Positions 52,092 through 61,099 of a stretch of 64,000 nt of DNA are shown here, piece by piece; position 1 is the first letter of the stretch; each line of letters begins with the position of its first letter. The stretch is from Ewingella allii (GTDB taxonomy: Bacteria > Pseudomonadota > Gammaproteobacteria > Enterobacterales > Enterobacteriaceae), in the NCBI RefSeq assembly GCF_044430645.1, contig NZ_JAWUDN010000003.1:1-64000 (forward strand), read 5' to 3'. Both the position numbers and the translations under genes were made by a program. The notes under the pieces were generated by a model. It made no database searches, was not told the DNA's origin, and saw only the letters and a list, made by a program, of their open reading frames with translations.

Positions 52092-53024
52092 ATGATTAAT
52101 CATCTGGAATGCTTTGTAGAGAGTGCCGATACGGGCAGTTTTTCGGCTGCCGGGCGGCGTCTGGCATTGACCTCGGCGGCGGTTGGCAAAAACGTCACTA
52201 CGCTGGAAGCCCAGCTTGGGGTGCGGCTCTTCCAGCGCAGCACGCGAAAACTTACGCTAACCGAAGCGGGCGAGAGATTTTTACTCGAGGTTCGCGGTGG
52301 TTTGGCGTCGATTCAGATGGCGATGAACAGTCTGGACAGCAGCGCGCAGCATCCGTCAGGGCCGCTCAAGGTGAGCGTCGGCACCCACTTTGGTATTCAC
52401 TATTTGCTGCCTTTGCTGGACGAGTTTTTGGGCCGCTATCCTCTTATTCGCCCCGATTGGGAATTTGATAATCGCAAAGTCGACCTGATTGGCGAGCGAT
52501 TCGACGCAGCTATCGGCGGCGGATTTGAGCTGCCGCAGGGGATTGTGGCCCGCGAACTTGCGCCAGCGCACACCGTTTTGGCGGCGTCCCCCGCCTATCT
52601 CGCCAGCAAGCCGCCTTTTGTCGAACCCGAAGATTTAGCCTTTGGCGAGGGGATCCGCATTCGCTCTCCACAGACCGGGCGTGTGCGTAATTTTATCCTG
52701 CGCGACAGCCAGGACCGGCAGGCGGCCATTTCGTTGCCCGAGCGTATGACCTTCAACGAGCCAGAAGCTTGCTGCCAGGCGGCAGTGATGGGATTGGGCA
52801 TCGCGGTGGCGAGCCTTCCCAATTTATTGCCCTATCTGGAGAGTGGTCGGCTGGTTCGCGTATTGCCGAATTGGTATGCCGAAAACGGTACGCTTTCGCT
52901 CTATTTTCCCACGCATAAAATGCTGCCCGCAAAGACCCGAGTTTTCGTGGATTTCGTGATGGAAAAGTTCCGCGAACAGCAGCTTTCACGCAGATTTGAC
53001 GCGCGACTCATGTTTGTAAAATGA
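52092..53024 (+). CDS. LysR family transcriptional regulator
   Basis: This 310-residue protein has an N-terminal helix-turn-helix (about 1-60, with GSFSAAGRRLALTSAAVGKN and VRLFQRSTRKLTLTEAGERF) and a C-terminal substrate-binding domain. It is of the type that regulates a divergent oxidoreductase gene; the SDR on the minus strand is the expected target. A perfect dyad sits just before its start. Its stop codon lies inside the left arm of a rho-independent terminator. The inducer is unknown. Confidence 0.9.
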   Translation: MINHLECFVESADTGSFSAAGRRLALTSAAVGKNVTTLEAQLGVRLFQRSTRKLTLTEAGERFLLEVRGGLASIQMAMNSLDSSAQHPSGPLKVSVGTHFGIHYLLPLLDEFLGRYPLIRPDWEFDNRKVDLIGERFDAAIGGGFELPQGIVARELAPAHTVLAASPAYLASKPPFVEPEDLAFGEGIRIRSPQTGRVRNFILRDSQDRQAAISLPERMTFNEPEACCQAAVMGLGIAVASLPNLLPYLESGRLVRVLPNWYAENGTLSLYFPTHKMLPAKTRVFVDFVMEKFREQQLSRRFDARLMFVK

Positions 53025-53049
53025 CACCATATAGTTGTCATTTTTTTTA
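53018..53049 (+). terminator. rho-independent terminator of the LysR gene
   Basis: AAAATGACA (53018-53026) and TGTCATTTT (53036-53044) pair over a nine-base loop and run on into a tract of ten Ts. The left arm includes the LysR stop codon TGA. Confidence 0.85.
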
Positions 53050-53186
53050 ACGAACTTTGTTAGTCTGTGAAGCAAGCGAGTCCAATGATTGACCTTGGAT
53101 CCCCCCGCCGGCGCGACTGAGCGGCGTGGGCAAGAGATCCGAGCGACGCGATCATTTGAAAATAAACCACCGAGGAGATGTATACC

Positions 53187-54380
53187 GTGTTCCAACATGT
53201 CGATGCCTATGCGGGTGACCCGATCCTGTCGTTGATGGACAGTTTCAAAAATGATCCAAGAGAGAAGAAGGTTAACCTGAGCATCGGTTTGTATTACGAC
53301 GAGCAAGGTATTATTCCTCAACTGCCTTCCGTCGCGGCGGCGGAAGAATGGCTGAACGCCCAGCCTCAGGCGGCGTCAGTTTACTTGCCGATGGACGGCT
53401 TGCCGGCCTACCGCAGCGCGATTCAGACGCTGTTATTTGGTGCTGAACACCCGGCGCTGAAAGAGGGTCGCATTGCGACCATTCAGACCGTTGGCGGCTC
53501 GGGCGCGCTGAAAGTCGGCGCAGATTTTCTGAAAACCTACTTCCCGAATTCAGAAGTCTGGGTGAGCGACCCAACCTGGGATAACCACGTGGCTATCTTT
53601 AGCGGCGCGGGTTTCAAGGTTCACACTTACCCGTACTTTGATCCAAAAAGCCTCGGCGTCGACTTCGCCGGTATGCTCGAGACGCTGAAAAGCCTGCCTG
53701 CGCAGAGCATCGTTCTGCTGCACCCGTGCTGCCACAACCCAACGGGTTCTGACCTGACACCAGCGCAGTGGGACCAAGTGATTGAAATCGCTAAACAGCG
53801 CGACCTGATCCCCTTCCTCGATATCGCTTATCAGGGCTACGGCGCGGGTATCGACGAGGATGTTTATGCCATTCGCGAAATGGCGGCGGCGGGCGTGACC
53901 TGCTTCGTCAGCAACTCCTTCTCCAAGATTTTCTCGCTGTACGGCGAGCGCGTCGGCGGCCTGTCCGTGGTGTGTGAAAATGCCGAATCAGCCGGTCGCG
54001 TCCTGGGTCAGTTGAAAGCCACCGTGCGCCGTAACTACTCCAGCCCACCAAACTTTGGTGCGCAGGTGGTAGCCAAAGTCCTGAATGACACCCAGCTCAA
54101 GGCCCAATGGCTGAGCGAAGTGGAAAACATGCGCGCGCGTATTCTGGAAATGCGCCAGACGCTGGTTAACAGCCTGAAAGTCTCGCTGCCTAATCGCAAC
54201 TTTGATTACCTGCTGCAACAGCGCGGCATGTTCAGCTACACCGGCTTCAGCGTGGCGCAGGTTGATCGCCTGCGCGAAGAGTTCGGCGTCTACCTGATTG
54301 CCAGCGGCCGCGTTTGCATGGCGGGCCTGAACCACCACAACGTGAAGCAGGTTGCCGAGGCATTCGCCGCCGTTCAGTAA
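53187..54380 (+). CDS. tyrB: aromatic-amino-acid aminotransferase
   Basis: TyrB transaminates phenylpyruvate and hydroxyphenylpyruvate, the last step of phenylalanine and tyrosine synthesis, with some activity for aspartate and leucine. The ATG at 53178 directly abuts the Shine-Dalgarno GAGGAG (53172-53177). The GTG at 53187 has nine-base spacing and gives 397 residues, equal to E. coli, with VFQHVDAYAGDPIL matching its N-terminus. The PLP Lys is in VSNSFSKIFSLYGERVGG. HPCCHNPTG and YSSPPNFGAQVV are conserved. No convincing TyrR box was found in the 160-base upstream region. Confidence 0.95.
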   Translation: MFQHVDAYAGDPILSLMDSFKNDPREKKVNLSIGLYYDEQGIIPQLPSVAAAEEWLNAQPQAASVYLPMDGLPAYRSAIQTLLFGAEHPALKEGRIATIQTVGGSGALKVGADFLKTYFPNSEVWVSDPTWDNHVAIFSGAGFKVHTYPYFDPKSLGVDFAGMLETLKSLPAQSIVLLHPCCHNPTGSDLTPAQWDQVIEIAKQRDLIPFLDIAYQGYGAGIDEDVYAIREMAAAGVTCFVSNSFSKIFSLYGERVGGLSVVCENAESAGRVLGQLKATVRRNYSSPPNFGAQVVAKVLNDTQLKAQWLSEVENMRARILEMRQTLVNSLKVSLPNRNFDYLLQQRGMFSYTGFSVAQVDRLREEFGVYLIASGRVCMAGLNHHNVKQVAEAFAAVQ

Positions 54381-54430
54381 CTCTCGCCATCCCTCCTGCA
54401 ATCCGAATTATTTTGCAGGAAGCGTTTTTA

Positions 54431-54458
54431 AGGGCCGACAGCAATGTCGGCCCTTTTT
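54431..54458 (+). terminator. rho-independent terminator of tyrB
   Basis: AGGGCCGACA (54431-54440) and TGTCGGCCCT (54445-54454) form a perfect 10-bp stem with a GCAA loop, followed by TTTT. Confidence 0.93.
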
Positions 54459-54503
54459 ATTGGCTGCTATCCTTAACGAGCAACCGTTTTGATAGGAGAC
54501 TCT

Positions 54504-54920
54504 ATGTGGCATCAGCAGACCTTCACCCTTAGCGCGAAATCGCGAGGTTTTCATTTAGTGACCGACGAAGTGCTCAGTCATATTCAGCGTCTGCACGAAG
54601 TGCAAATCGGCCTGTTGCATCTGTTTATCCAGCACACCTCGGCCTCGCTGACCCTTAATGAAAACTGCGATCCCACCGTGCGAGTGGACATGGAGCAGCA
54701 TTTCATGCGCAGCGTGCCGGAAAACGCGCCCTATGAGCACGATTACGAAGGGCGAGACGACATGCCGGGTCACATTAAATCATCACTATTGGGTGCATCA
54801 TTAATGCTGCCCGTTTCGAAGGGCAAACTGGTGTTGGGCACCTGGCAAGGCATTTGGCTGGGCGAACACCGGATCGACGGCGGACAGCGCCGGATCGTCG
54901 CTACCTTGCAAGGGGAATGA
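54504..54920 (+). CDS. yjbQ: YjbQ family protein (UPF0047)
   Basis: This 138-residue protein has the E. coli YjbQ length. The ATG at 54504 (MWHQQTFTLSAKSRGFHLVT) has AGGAGA just upstream. The UPF0047 signature is QHTSASLTLNENCDPTVRVD, followed by HDYEGRDDMPGHIKSSLLG and GTWQGIWLGEHR with conserved His and Asp that could bind metal. The E. coli protein has weak thiamin-phosphate synthase activity in genetic tests; its main role is not settled. It is 123 bases after tyrB, beyond a terminator, and leads yjbR. Confidence 0.92.
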   Translation: MWHQQTFTLSAKSRGFHLVTDEVLSHIQRLHEVQIGLLHLFIQHTSASLTLNENCDPTVRVDMEQHFMRSVPENAPYEHDYEGRDDMPGHIKSSLLGASLMLPVSKGKLVLGTWQGIWLGEHRIDGGQRRIVATLQGE

Positions 54921-54925
54921 GAAAA

Positions 54926-55279
54926 ATGACCAATGAGGAATTACTCGATTATTGTCTGGGGAAGCCGGGCGCGGAGGCCACGCAGAATACCCAGCGCGGT
55001 GCTAACCAAATTAAAGTGGCGGACGTGATGTTTGCCATGTTCTGCGAATGCAACGGGCGGCAGGCTATTTCGCTCAAAACCAGTGCCGAATTGGCCGACG
55101 ACTTGCGGGCCAAGCACGACTGCGTGATCCCCGGCGATAAGCTGAATAAGGCGCACTGGAACACCATTTATATCGATGGCGACTTGCCGGACTCGCAGTT
55201 TTACTACCTGATAGACGGCTCCTATCAGCTGGTGGTAGCTTCTCTGCCTGAATCAGCGCGCCACGGTTTAGGCGCGTAG
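54926..55279 (+). CDS. yjbR: MmcQ/YjbR family DNA-binding protein
   Basis: This 117-residue protein (E. coli YjbR 118) has the family N-terminus MTNEELLDYCLGKPGAE and the C-terminal LNKAHWNTIYIDGDLPDSQF. The fold resembles the double-wing DNA-binding motif. Function is unknown. The ATG at 54926 is chosen because AGGGGA (54910-54915) is ten bases before it; an ATG at 54917 is nearly on top of the Shine-Dalgarno. It starts five bases after yjbQ and is probably cotranscribed with it. Confidence 0.9.
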   Translation: MTNEELLDYCLGKPGAEATQNTQRGANQIKVADVMFAMFCECNGRQAISLKTSAELADDLRAKHDCVIPGDKLNKAHWNTIYIDGDLPDSQFYYLIDGSYQLVVASLPESARHGLGA

Positions 55280-55283
55280 CGCA

Positions 55284-56213
55284 TTACCACTGCCCGGTGC
55301 CGAGCGAGGCGGGTGAATACTCCACGTTACGCCCGCGCCAAGGCAGTGCCTGACGGAAACGCCACGCCCGCTGGACATCGACACACCAATAACGCTGGGC
55401 TCCTTCGGGGCCTTTAATCGTTTCTGGCTGCCAGACAATCTCCGTGGTGCCCTGCAAGTGCAGAATATCGCCAGTGTCGAAGTCGGGGAACAGTAGGGCG
55501 GCGCGCGGTTTCGCCAGAAGATTACCCAGCGTATTCATAAAGTTATTGCCAACGAAGTCGGGGATCCACAGGCGATTGCCGTCTATCTTCACAAAGCACG
55601 GCTGCCCGCCGCGATGGGAGACATCCGCACCGCCCTGCGCCTTTTCACTGTAGGCGTGAGAAGCCACAAACAGAGTGTCGGCGCGGTGGATCAGCGCTCG
55701 CGCTTCATCATCTAACTGGGCTAAATCCTCTCTGGCGGCAGGCGGCGTTGCGCTGTCCACGGGGTAGATCTCGCGGATCTGAATGTATTTCGGGCAGTTG
55801 CCGAAGCTTTGATCGACAGCGATCTCAATACGGTTTTTATCCATCCGGCCGATCCGCCCGTTGGCTCGGTTACGGCGGCGGTTGGAGAAGTCGATGCCCA
55901 AAATGCCAATCTCTTTACCGGAAAACATAGCATTCAGCGCCGGGTCATCCTGCCGACGCGGGGCGTTAATCCGCAGATGCGTGTCGTCTGGCGAGCTGAC
56001 AAAGCCCGGCGGGCCGGTGAAGAGCGTCGCCAGCGGCCAGCCTTCATCATCAATGGTGGAAGCCAGCAGATAGGGCAAACCGGCGAAAAACGTCCGGTGC
56101 TGCTCTGGCATGGCGGCGCGGATTGGCGCGCTGGTGATATCAAACTGCGCCAAGGCCTGCGCCCGGCGTTCATCAGGGTGAAAAACATCATTCACGGCTA
56201 AGGATTCGCTCAT
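55284..56213 (-). CDS. pyridoxamine 5'-phosphate oxidase-like flavin-binding protein
   Basis: This 309-residue protein belongs to the split-barrel PNPOx-like family (COG3576 type). Recognisable parts are PYLLASTIDDEGWPLATLFT, FSGKEIGILGIDFSNRRRNR, GRIGRMD and NTLGNLLAKPRAALLFPDF. It is longer than PdxH and lacks its usual C-terminus, so it is unlikely to make pyridoxal phosphate. An FMN- or F420-type reductase or a flavin-dependent detoxifying role is possible. It lies 33 bases downstream of the GST gene on the same strand, probably one operon under the divergent LysR. Confidence 0.85.
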   Translation of the reverse strand: MSESLAVNDVFHPDERRAQALAQFDITSAPIRAAMPEQHRTFFAGLPYLLASTIDDEGWPLATLFTGPPGFVSSPDDTHLRINAPRRQDDPALNAMFSGKEIGILGIDFSNRRRNRANGRIGRMDKNRIEIAVDQSFGNCPKYIQIREIYPVDSATPPAAREDLAQLDDEARALIHRADTLFVASHAYSEKAQGGADVSHRGGQPCFVKIDGNRLWIPDFVGNNFMNTLGNLLAKPRAALLFPDFDTGDILHLQGTTEIVWQPETIKGPEGAQRYWCVDVQRAWRFRQALPWRGRNVEYSPASLGTGQW

Positions 56214-56246
56214 TTTCCACCCCGACTTTTCTTCTTATTGTGGCCG

Positions 56247-56867
56247 TTACATCACTTCAGCAGGCAGCGCCAGCTCTGGCTGTGGCTGGTAGCCGGGCAG
56301 CTTTTCAATGCGGGCTAGCCAGCGACGAATCGACGGATAGTTGACTAGAGAAATGCCGCCCTCTGGCGCGGTTTTGACATAGCAGGAGCACGCCAGATCC
56401 GCGATAGTCGCTTTATCGGTCGCCAGAAATTCATGCTGACTCAGGTGCTCTTCCAGCTGGGGCAAAAACTTGCGTGCAACGGCAATCGCCGCGTCGTAGT
56501 GCTCCGGCGCTTTGAACTGCGTCACCATGCGGGCAGACGCCACGCCGTAGCGGATCTCGCCCGCCGCTTTTGACAGCCACTGTTGCACCTGGGCGGCTTC
56601 GACCGCGTCTTCCGGCAGCCAGTGGCTGTTCGGTGCATAGCGTTTCACCAGATAGACCAGAATGGCGTTGCTGTCCGTCAGCACCACATCGCCATCGACC
56701 AGCACGGGAACTTGCGCCATCGGGCTGAGCTTTTTGAATTCGTCGGTTTGGCGCAACGCCGCCGGCGCATCGATGGATTCGAACGGCAGGCTGAGCATGT
56801 TGAGCAGTAACACCACGCGGTGGCAGTGACCAGACAGCGGGGTTCCGTAAAGTTTAATGTGGGGCAT
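56247..56867 (-). CDS. glutathione S-transferase family protein
   Basis: This 206-residue cytoplasmic protein has a thioredoxin-like N-domain (about 1-75, MPHIKLYGTPLSGHCHRVVL, with VPVLVDGDVVLTDSNAILVY carrying the glutathione-binding Asp-Ser) and an all-helical C-domain. AAGGAG is eight bases before the ATG at 56867; the frame continues upstream through the LysR gene, which is not plausible coding. It is divergent from a LysR gene with 100 bases between and is followed by the PNPOx-like gene, so both may serve detoxification. Substrate unknown. Confidence 0.9.
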   Translation of the reverse strand: MPHIKLYGTPLSGHCHRVVLLLNMLSLPFESIDAPAALRQTDEFKKLSPMAQVPVLVDGDVVLTDSNAILVYLVKRYAPNSHWLPEDAVEAAQVQQWLSKAAGEIRYGVASARMVTQFKAPEHYDAAIAVARKFLPQLEEHLSQHEFLATDKATIADLACSCYVKTAPEGGISLVNYPSIRRWLARIEKLPGYQPQPELALPAEVM

Positions 56868-56967
56868 GGTGATTCTCCTTGTTCGGGTTAACTCCAGATT
56901 ACTCTTGCAACAAACAAAGTGAATCCGCCAATATTGAAATATACCCTTGCAGTAAGTGGAATAATAT

Positions 56968-57864
56968 ATGGACCGTTTGGACGAGCTGGAAATTTTCGTG
57001 GCGGTGCTGCAACACGGCAGTCTGGCCGAGGCGGCGCGTAAAACGCGGCGCTCCGCTCCCGCCATCACCCGCGCCATCGCCTCACTTGAGCAGCGATTTG
57101 GTGCGCGATTGGTTGAACGCACCACGCGACGCCTCGCGCCGACCGAGGCCGGGGCGCGGCTGGCAGAAAAGGCCCAGTTGCTGATTGGGCACTACCAGGA
57201 TGCCCTGCTCGACACCGCCGAAACCCAGCTCAGCGGCCTGCTGCGTATCACCGCGCCGGTGCAGTTTGGCCGTAAACACATTGCCCCGCTGGTGATGGAA
57301 TTCCTCACGCTGCATCCCGATATGCAAATCGAAATGCTGCTCAATGACCGCAATGTGGACCTGATTGACGAAGGTCTGGATTTGGCGATTCGCATTGGGC
57401 ATCTGGAGGATTCGGGCAAGGTGGCACGCAAGGTGGGAGAGGTGACTCGCATGCTAGTGGCGAGTCGTGAGTATGTGGCTAAGCACGGCCAGCCGCGTGA
57501 ACCCGCCGAGTTAACCGAGCACCAAATCATTCTCAGCACTTTAAAATCCCCGCGCCGGGAATGGCGTTTTGGCCCGAGGGAGGATGGCCTGCGCGTTAAG
57601 CTTTCGCCCCGTTTGATGTTTAACGAAGTGGAGTCCCAGCTGCTGGCGGTACGCGCCGGGCACGGGATTGCGCGCCTGCTGAGTTATCAGGTGGCTGACG
57701 ATTTGGCTGCTGGGACCATGATGAGATTGTTGCCCAACGACGAGCCGCTGCCGATGCCGGTGCAATTGGTGGCGCAAAAGGTGGAAAGGATGCCGCGCAA
57801 GGTGAGAACGTTTTGGGATTTTGCCTGTGACAGGCTGGGGCAGTTACCGCAGATTCATACTTGA
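56968..57864 (+). CDS. LysR family transcriptional regulator
   Basis: This 298-residue regulator has an N-terminal helix-turn-helix (about 1-60, GSLAEAARKTRRSAPAITRA and LVERTTRRLAPTEAGARL) and a substrate-binding domain of the AaeR/CrgA group. It is divergent from the GST gene, its likely target along with the PNPOx-like gene. The 100-base shared region holds no long perfect dyad. It is unrelated in its immediate neighbours to the first LysR in the window. The inducer is unknown. Confidence 0.9.
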   Translation: MDRLDELEIFVAVLQHGSLAEAARKTRRSAPAITRAIASLEQRFGARLVERTTRRLAPTEAGARLAEKAQLLIGHYQDALLDTAETQLSGLLRITAPVQFGRKHIAPLVMEFLTLHPDMQIEMLLNDRNVDLIDEGLDLAIRIGHLEDSGKVARKVGEVTRMLVASREYVAKHGQPREPAELTEHQIILSTLKSPRREWRFGPREDGLRVKLSPRLMFNEVESQLLAVRAGHGIARLLSYQVADDLAAGTMMRLLPNDEPLPMPVQLVAQKVERMPRKVRTFWDFACDRLGQLPQIHT

Positions 57865-57880
57865 TTTGAAGGCAGGAGGA

Positions 57881-57913
57881 TCACCCCTTCTCCCAAAGCA
57901 GGAGAAGGGGTGA
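57881..57913. terminator. bidirectional hairpin between the LysR gene and uvrA
   Basis: TCACCCCTTCTCC (57881-57893) and GGAGAAGGGGTGA (57901-57913) form a perfect 13-bp stem with loop CAAAGCA, between two convergent genes. No T-tract follows. Confidence 0.75.
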
Positions 57914-57919
57914 GAAGCA

Positions 57920-60775
57920 TTAGGCCGATTTCTTGGCTTTCTGCTTGTGATGCTCAAGGATAGGCTTGAGGAAGCGCGCGGTGTGCGACTCTTTGCACTC
58001 CGCTACGGTTTCCGGCGTGCCGGAGACCAAAATCTCGCCGCCGCCGCTGCCGCCTTCCGGGCCTAAATCGACAATCCAATCCGCCGTTTTAATCACGTCC
58101 AGGTTATGTTCGATTACCACGATGGTGTTGCCTTGGTCACGCAGCTGGTGCAATACCGCCAGCAGCTGCTGGATATCCGCGAAGTGCAGACCTGTGGTCG
58201 GCTCATCCAGAATATACAGCGTCTGGCCGGTGCCGCGTTTCGACAGCTCGCGCGCCAGTTTCACACGCTGGGCTTCACCACCGGACAGCGTAGTGGCTGA
58301 CTGGCCAAGGCAAATGTAAGTCAGGCCAACGTCCATCAGGGTTTGCAGCTTACGCGCCAGCGCAGGAACGGCGTCGAAGAAATCACGCGCTTCTTCGATA
58401 GTCATTTCCAGCACTTCGTGAATGCTCTTGCCCTTGTACTTAATTTCCAGCGTTTCGCGGTTATAGCGTTTGCCTTTGCACTGGTCGCACGGCACATAAA
58501 TGTCCGGCAAGAAGTGCATTTCGACCTTAATCACGCCATCGCCCTGACAGGCTTCGCAGCGCCCGCCCTTGACGTTAAAGCTGAAACGCCCAGGGTTGTA
58601 GCCGCGCGCACGTGACTCAGGCACGCCGGCAAACAGCTCGCGAACCGGAGTGAAAATGCCGGTATAAGTGGCCGGGTTAGAGCGCGGAGTACGGCCGATT
58701 GGGCTTTGGTCGATGTCGATAACTTTGTCGAAGTGCGCCAGACCGTCGATTTCACGATAAGGTGCCGCTTCGGCGATGGTCGCGCCGTTCAGCTCGCGCT
58801 GGGCCAGCGGGAACAGGGTGTCGTTGATCAGCGTCGATTTACCCGAGCCGGACACGCCGGTGATACAGGTAAACAGGCCCACCGGCAGCGTCAGGGTGAC
58901 GTCTTTCAGGTTGTTGCCTTTGGCACCAGACAGCTTCAGCACTTTGGTGGGGTCGGCCGGGACGCGTTTCTCTGGCAGCGCGATTTCACGTTTGCCGCTG
59001 AGGAACTGGCCGGTCAGCGAGGCTTCCACCGCCATGATTTGGTCCACCGAGCCTTCTGCCACCACTTCACCGCCGTGGACGCCAGCGCCCGGACCGATGT
59101 CGATGACATAATCTGCGGCGCGGATCGCATCTTCGTCGTGCTCGACCACAATCACCGTGTTACCGAGGTCGCGCAGGTGGATCAGGGTTTCCAGCAGGCG
59201 TTCGTTATCGCGCTGATGCAGGCCGATTGACGGCTCATCCAGCACGTACATCACGCCCACCAGACCAGCACCAATCTGGCTTGCCAGACGGATACGCTGC
59301 GCCTCGCCGCCGGACAGGGTTTCTGCCGAGCGCGAGAGAGAGAGGTAGTTCAGCCCGACGTTGACCAAGAATTTCAGGCGGTCGCCAATCTCCTTCAACA
59401 CTTTCTCAGCAATTTTGGCGCGCTGGCCGCTGAGTTTCATGTTTTGGAAGAATTCCATCGCATGACCAATGCTGAAATCAGAAATCTGTGGCAGCGTGGT
59501 CTCCTGCACAAACACGTGGCGCGCTTCTTCGCGCAGGCGGGTGCCTTTACAGGACGCACATGGGCGGTTGCTGATGTATTTGGATAACTCTTCGCGCACC
59601 GCGCTGGACTCCGTCTCTTTATAACGGCGCTCCATGTTGTGCAGCACGCCTTCAAACGGATGGCGACGAATCGAGGTGTCACCGCGATCGTTAATGTATT
59701 TAAACTCGATGGTGTCCTTGCCGGAGCCGTGCAGGATGGCGTGTTTTACGTCGCTGCTCAGCTCGCTATAAGGCGCTTCCACGTCGAATTTATAGTGCTC
59801 GCCCAAGGAGCGCAGCATCTGGAAGTAGTAGAAGTTGCGGCGATCCCAACCACGGATTGCGCCACCCGCCAGCGAAAGCTCTGGGTTTTGCACCACGCGT
59901 TCAGGGTCGAAGAACTGCTGTACGCCTAAGCCGTCACAGGTCTGGCAGGCACCGGCCGGGTTGTTAAACGAGAACATGCGCGGTTCCAGCTCGCTCATGC
60001 TGTAGCCACAAATCGGGCAAGCAAAGTTAGCGGAGAACAGCATCTCGTCGGCTTTCGGGTCATCCATATCGGCGACCACGGCGGTACCGCCGGACAGCTC
60101 CAGCGCGGTTTCGAAAGATTCCGCCAGACGCTGGGCGATGTCTTCGCGCACTTTAAAGCGATCCACCACCACTTCAATGGTGTGCTTTTTCTGCAACTCC
60201 AGCTTCGGCGGATCGGACAGATCACAGACTTCGCCATCAATACGGGCGCGGATGTAACCCTGCGCCGCCAGATTTTCCAGCGTCTTGGTGTGCTCGCCTT
60301 TACGATCTTTGATGATGGTCGCCAGTAGCATCAGGCGCTGGCCTTCCGGCTGCGCCAGCACGTTGTCGACCATCTGGCTGACGGTCTGTGCTGACAGCGG
60401 CACATTGTGGTCCGGGCAGCGCGGCTCACCCACGCGGGCAAACAGCAGGCGCAGGTAGTCGTGGATTTCAGTGATGGTACCGACCGTCGAACGCGGGTTG
60501 TGCGACGTGGATTTCTGCTCAATCGAAATCGCCGGAGAAAGACCTTCAATATGGTCAACGTCCGGTTTTTCCATTAAGGATAAAAATTGGCGAGCATAGG
60601 CTGACAGCGACTCAACGTAACGACGCTGGCCTTCCGCATAGAGAGTATCAAACGCCAGTGAGGATTTACCTGAACCCGATAAGCCGGTGACAACAATCAG
60701 TTTGTCGCGCGGGATAATCAGGTTGATATTCTTGAGATTATGGGTGCGTGCGCCCCGAACTTCGATCTTATCCAT
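57920..60775 (-). CDS. uvrA: excinuclease ABC subunit A
   Basis: UvrA finds DNA lesions with UvrB in nucleotide excision repair. It has 951 residues (E. coli 940). Two ABC ATPase modules are seen: Walker A GLSGSGKSS (N) and GVSGSGKST (C), signatures LSGGEAQRIRLASQIG and LSGGEAQRVKLARELS, and Walker B regions YVLDEPSIGLH and YILDEPTTGLH. Zinc-binding modules are CPICGYS with CQTCDGLG, and CEACQGDG with CDQCKGKRY. It is divergent from ssb with a LexA box between them, so it is SOS-inducible, as in E. coli. A KKSA C-terminal tail ends it. Confidence 0.97.
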   Translation of the reverse strand: MDKIEVRGARTHNLKNINLIIPRDKLIVVTGLSGSGKSSLAFDTLYAEGQRRYVESLSAYARQFLSLMEKPDVDHIEGLSPAISIEQKSTSHNPRSTVGTITEIHDYLRLLFARVGEPRCPDHNVPLSAQTVSQMVDNVLAQPEGQRLMLLATIIKDRKGEHTKTLENLAAQGYIRARIDGEVCDLSDPPKLELQKKHTIEVVVDRFKVREDIAQRLAESFETALELSGGTAVVADMDDPKADEMLFSANFACPICGYSMSELEPRMFSFNNPAGACQTCDGLGVQQFFDPERVVQNPELSLAGGAIRGWDRRNFYYFQMLRSLGEHYKFDVEAPYSELSSDVKHAILHGSGKDTIEFKYINDRGDTSIRRHPFEGVLHNMERRYKETESSAVREELSKYISNRPCASCKGTRLREEARHVFVQETTLPQISDFSIGHAMEFFQNMKLSGQRAKIAEKVLKEIGDRLKFLVNVGLNYLSLSRSAETLSGGEAQRIRLASQIGAGLVGVMYVLDEPSIGLHQRDNERLLETLIHLRDLGNTVIVVEHDEDAIRAADYVIDIGPGAGVHGGEVVAEGSVDQIMAVEASLTGQFLSGKREIALPEKRVPADPTKVLKLSGAKGNNLKDVTLTLPVGLFTCITGVSGSGKSTLINDTLFPLAQRELNGATIAEAAPYREIDGLAHFDKVIDIDQSPIGRTPRSNPATYTGIFTPVRELFAGVPESRARGYNPGRFSFNVKGGRCEACQGDGVIKVEMHFLPDIYVPCDQCKGKRYNRETLEIKYKGKSIHEVLEMTIEEARDFFDAVPALARKLQTLMDVGLTYICLGQSATTLSGGEAQRVKLARELSKRGTGQTLYILDEPTTGLHFADIQQLLAVLHQLRDQGNTIVVIEHNLDVIKTADWIVDLGPEGGSGGGEILVSGTPETVAECKESHTARFLKPILEHHKQKAKKSA

Positions 60776-60917
60776 TCATCATTCCCGGATTAACGTGATA
60801 GCTCACCGTGCCGATGGCCGTCGCTCAATCTGTATCGCGGCGGTCAACGAATCGGGCACAGAGAAAGAACATAACGGGCAATTATGACACAAAATAAATC
60901 TCCTCGCACAAGAAAAC

Positions 60918-60933
60918 CTGAATGTATATCCAG
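60918..60933. promoter_or_regulatory. LexA box in the uvrA-ssb divergent region
   Basis: CTGAATGTATATCCAG fits CTG-N10-CAG; flanking sequence ACCTG...CAGTAT gives similarity to the E. coli uvrA/ssb site TACTGTATATTCATTCAGGT read on the other strand. It has CTGG in place of CTGT on one side. The remaining 324-base spacer (60776-61099) holds no other gene. Confidence 0.8.
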
Positions 60934-61099
60934 TATCCCATGTAACGATCGAGGGTTTCATAAACAAACTGGAATGAATCTTCCAAGGAATGACATCCTT
61001 GGTACGGACGCTACGTTTTATGGTTATAATGGCACAAAGTGAATTCCTCACCTTCAAACTGTGGTTTCAACCACGACATACATCATCAGGAGAATCCAC

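Noticed and set aside
53178..53186. ATG at 53178 as the tyrB start
   Set aside because: It directly abuts the Shine-Dalgarno GAGGAG; GTG 53187 has good spacing and gives exactly the E. coli length.
56868..57125. N-terminal extension of the GST frame
   Set aside because: It would overlap the divergent LysR coding region; the ATG at 56867 has a strong ribosome site and starts the GST fold.
58706..59230. 174-codon plus-strand frame inside uvrA
   Set aside because: Antisense shadow of the conserved ATPase region of UvrA.
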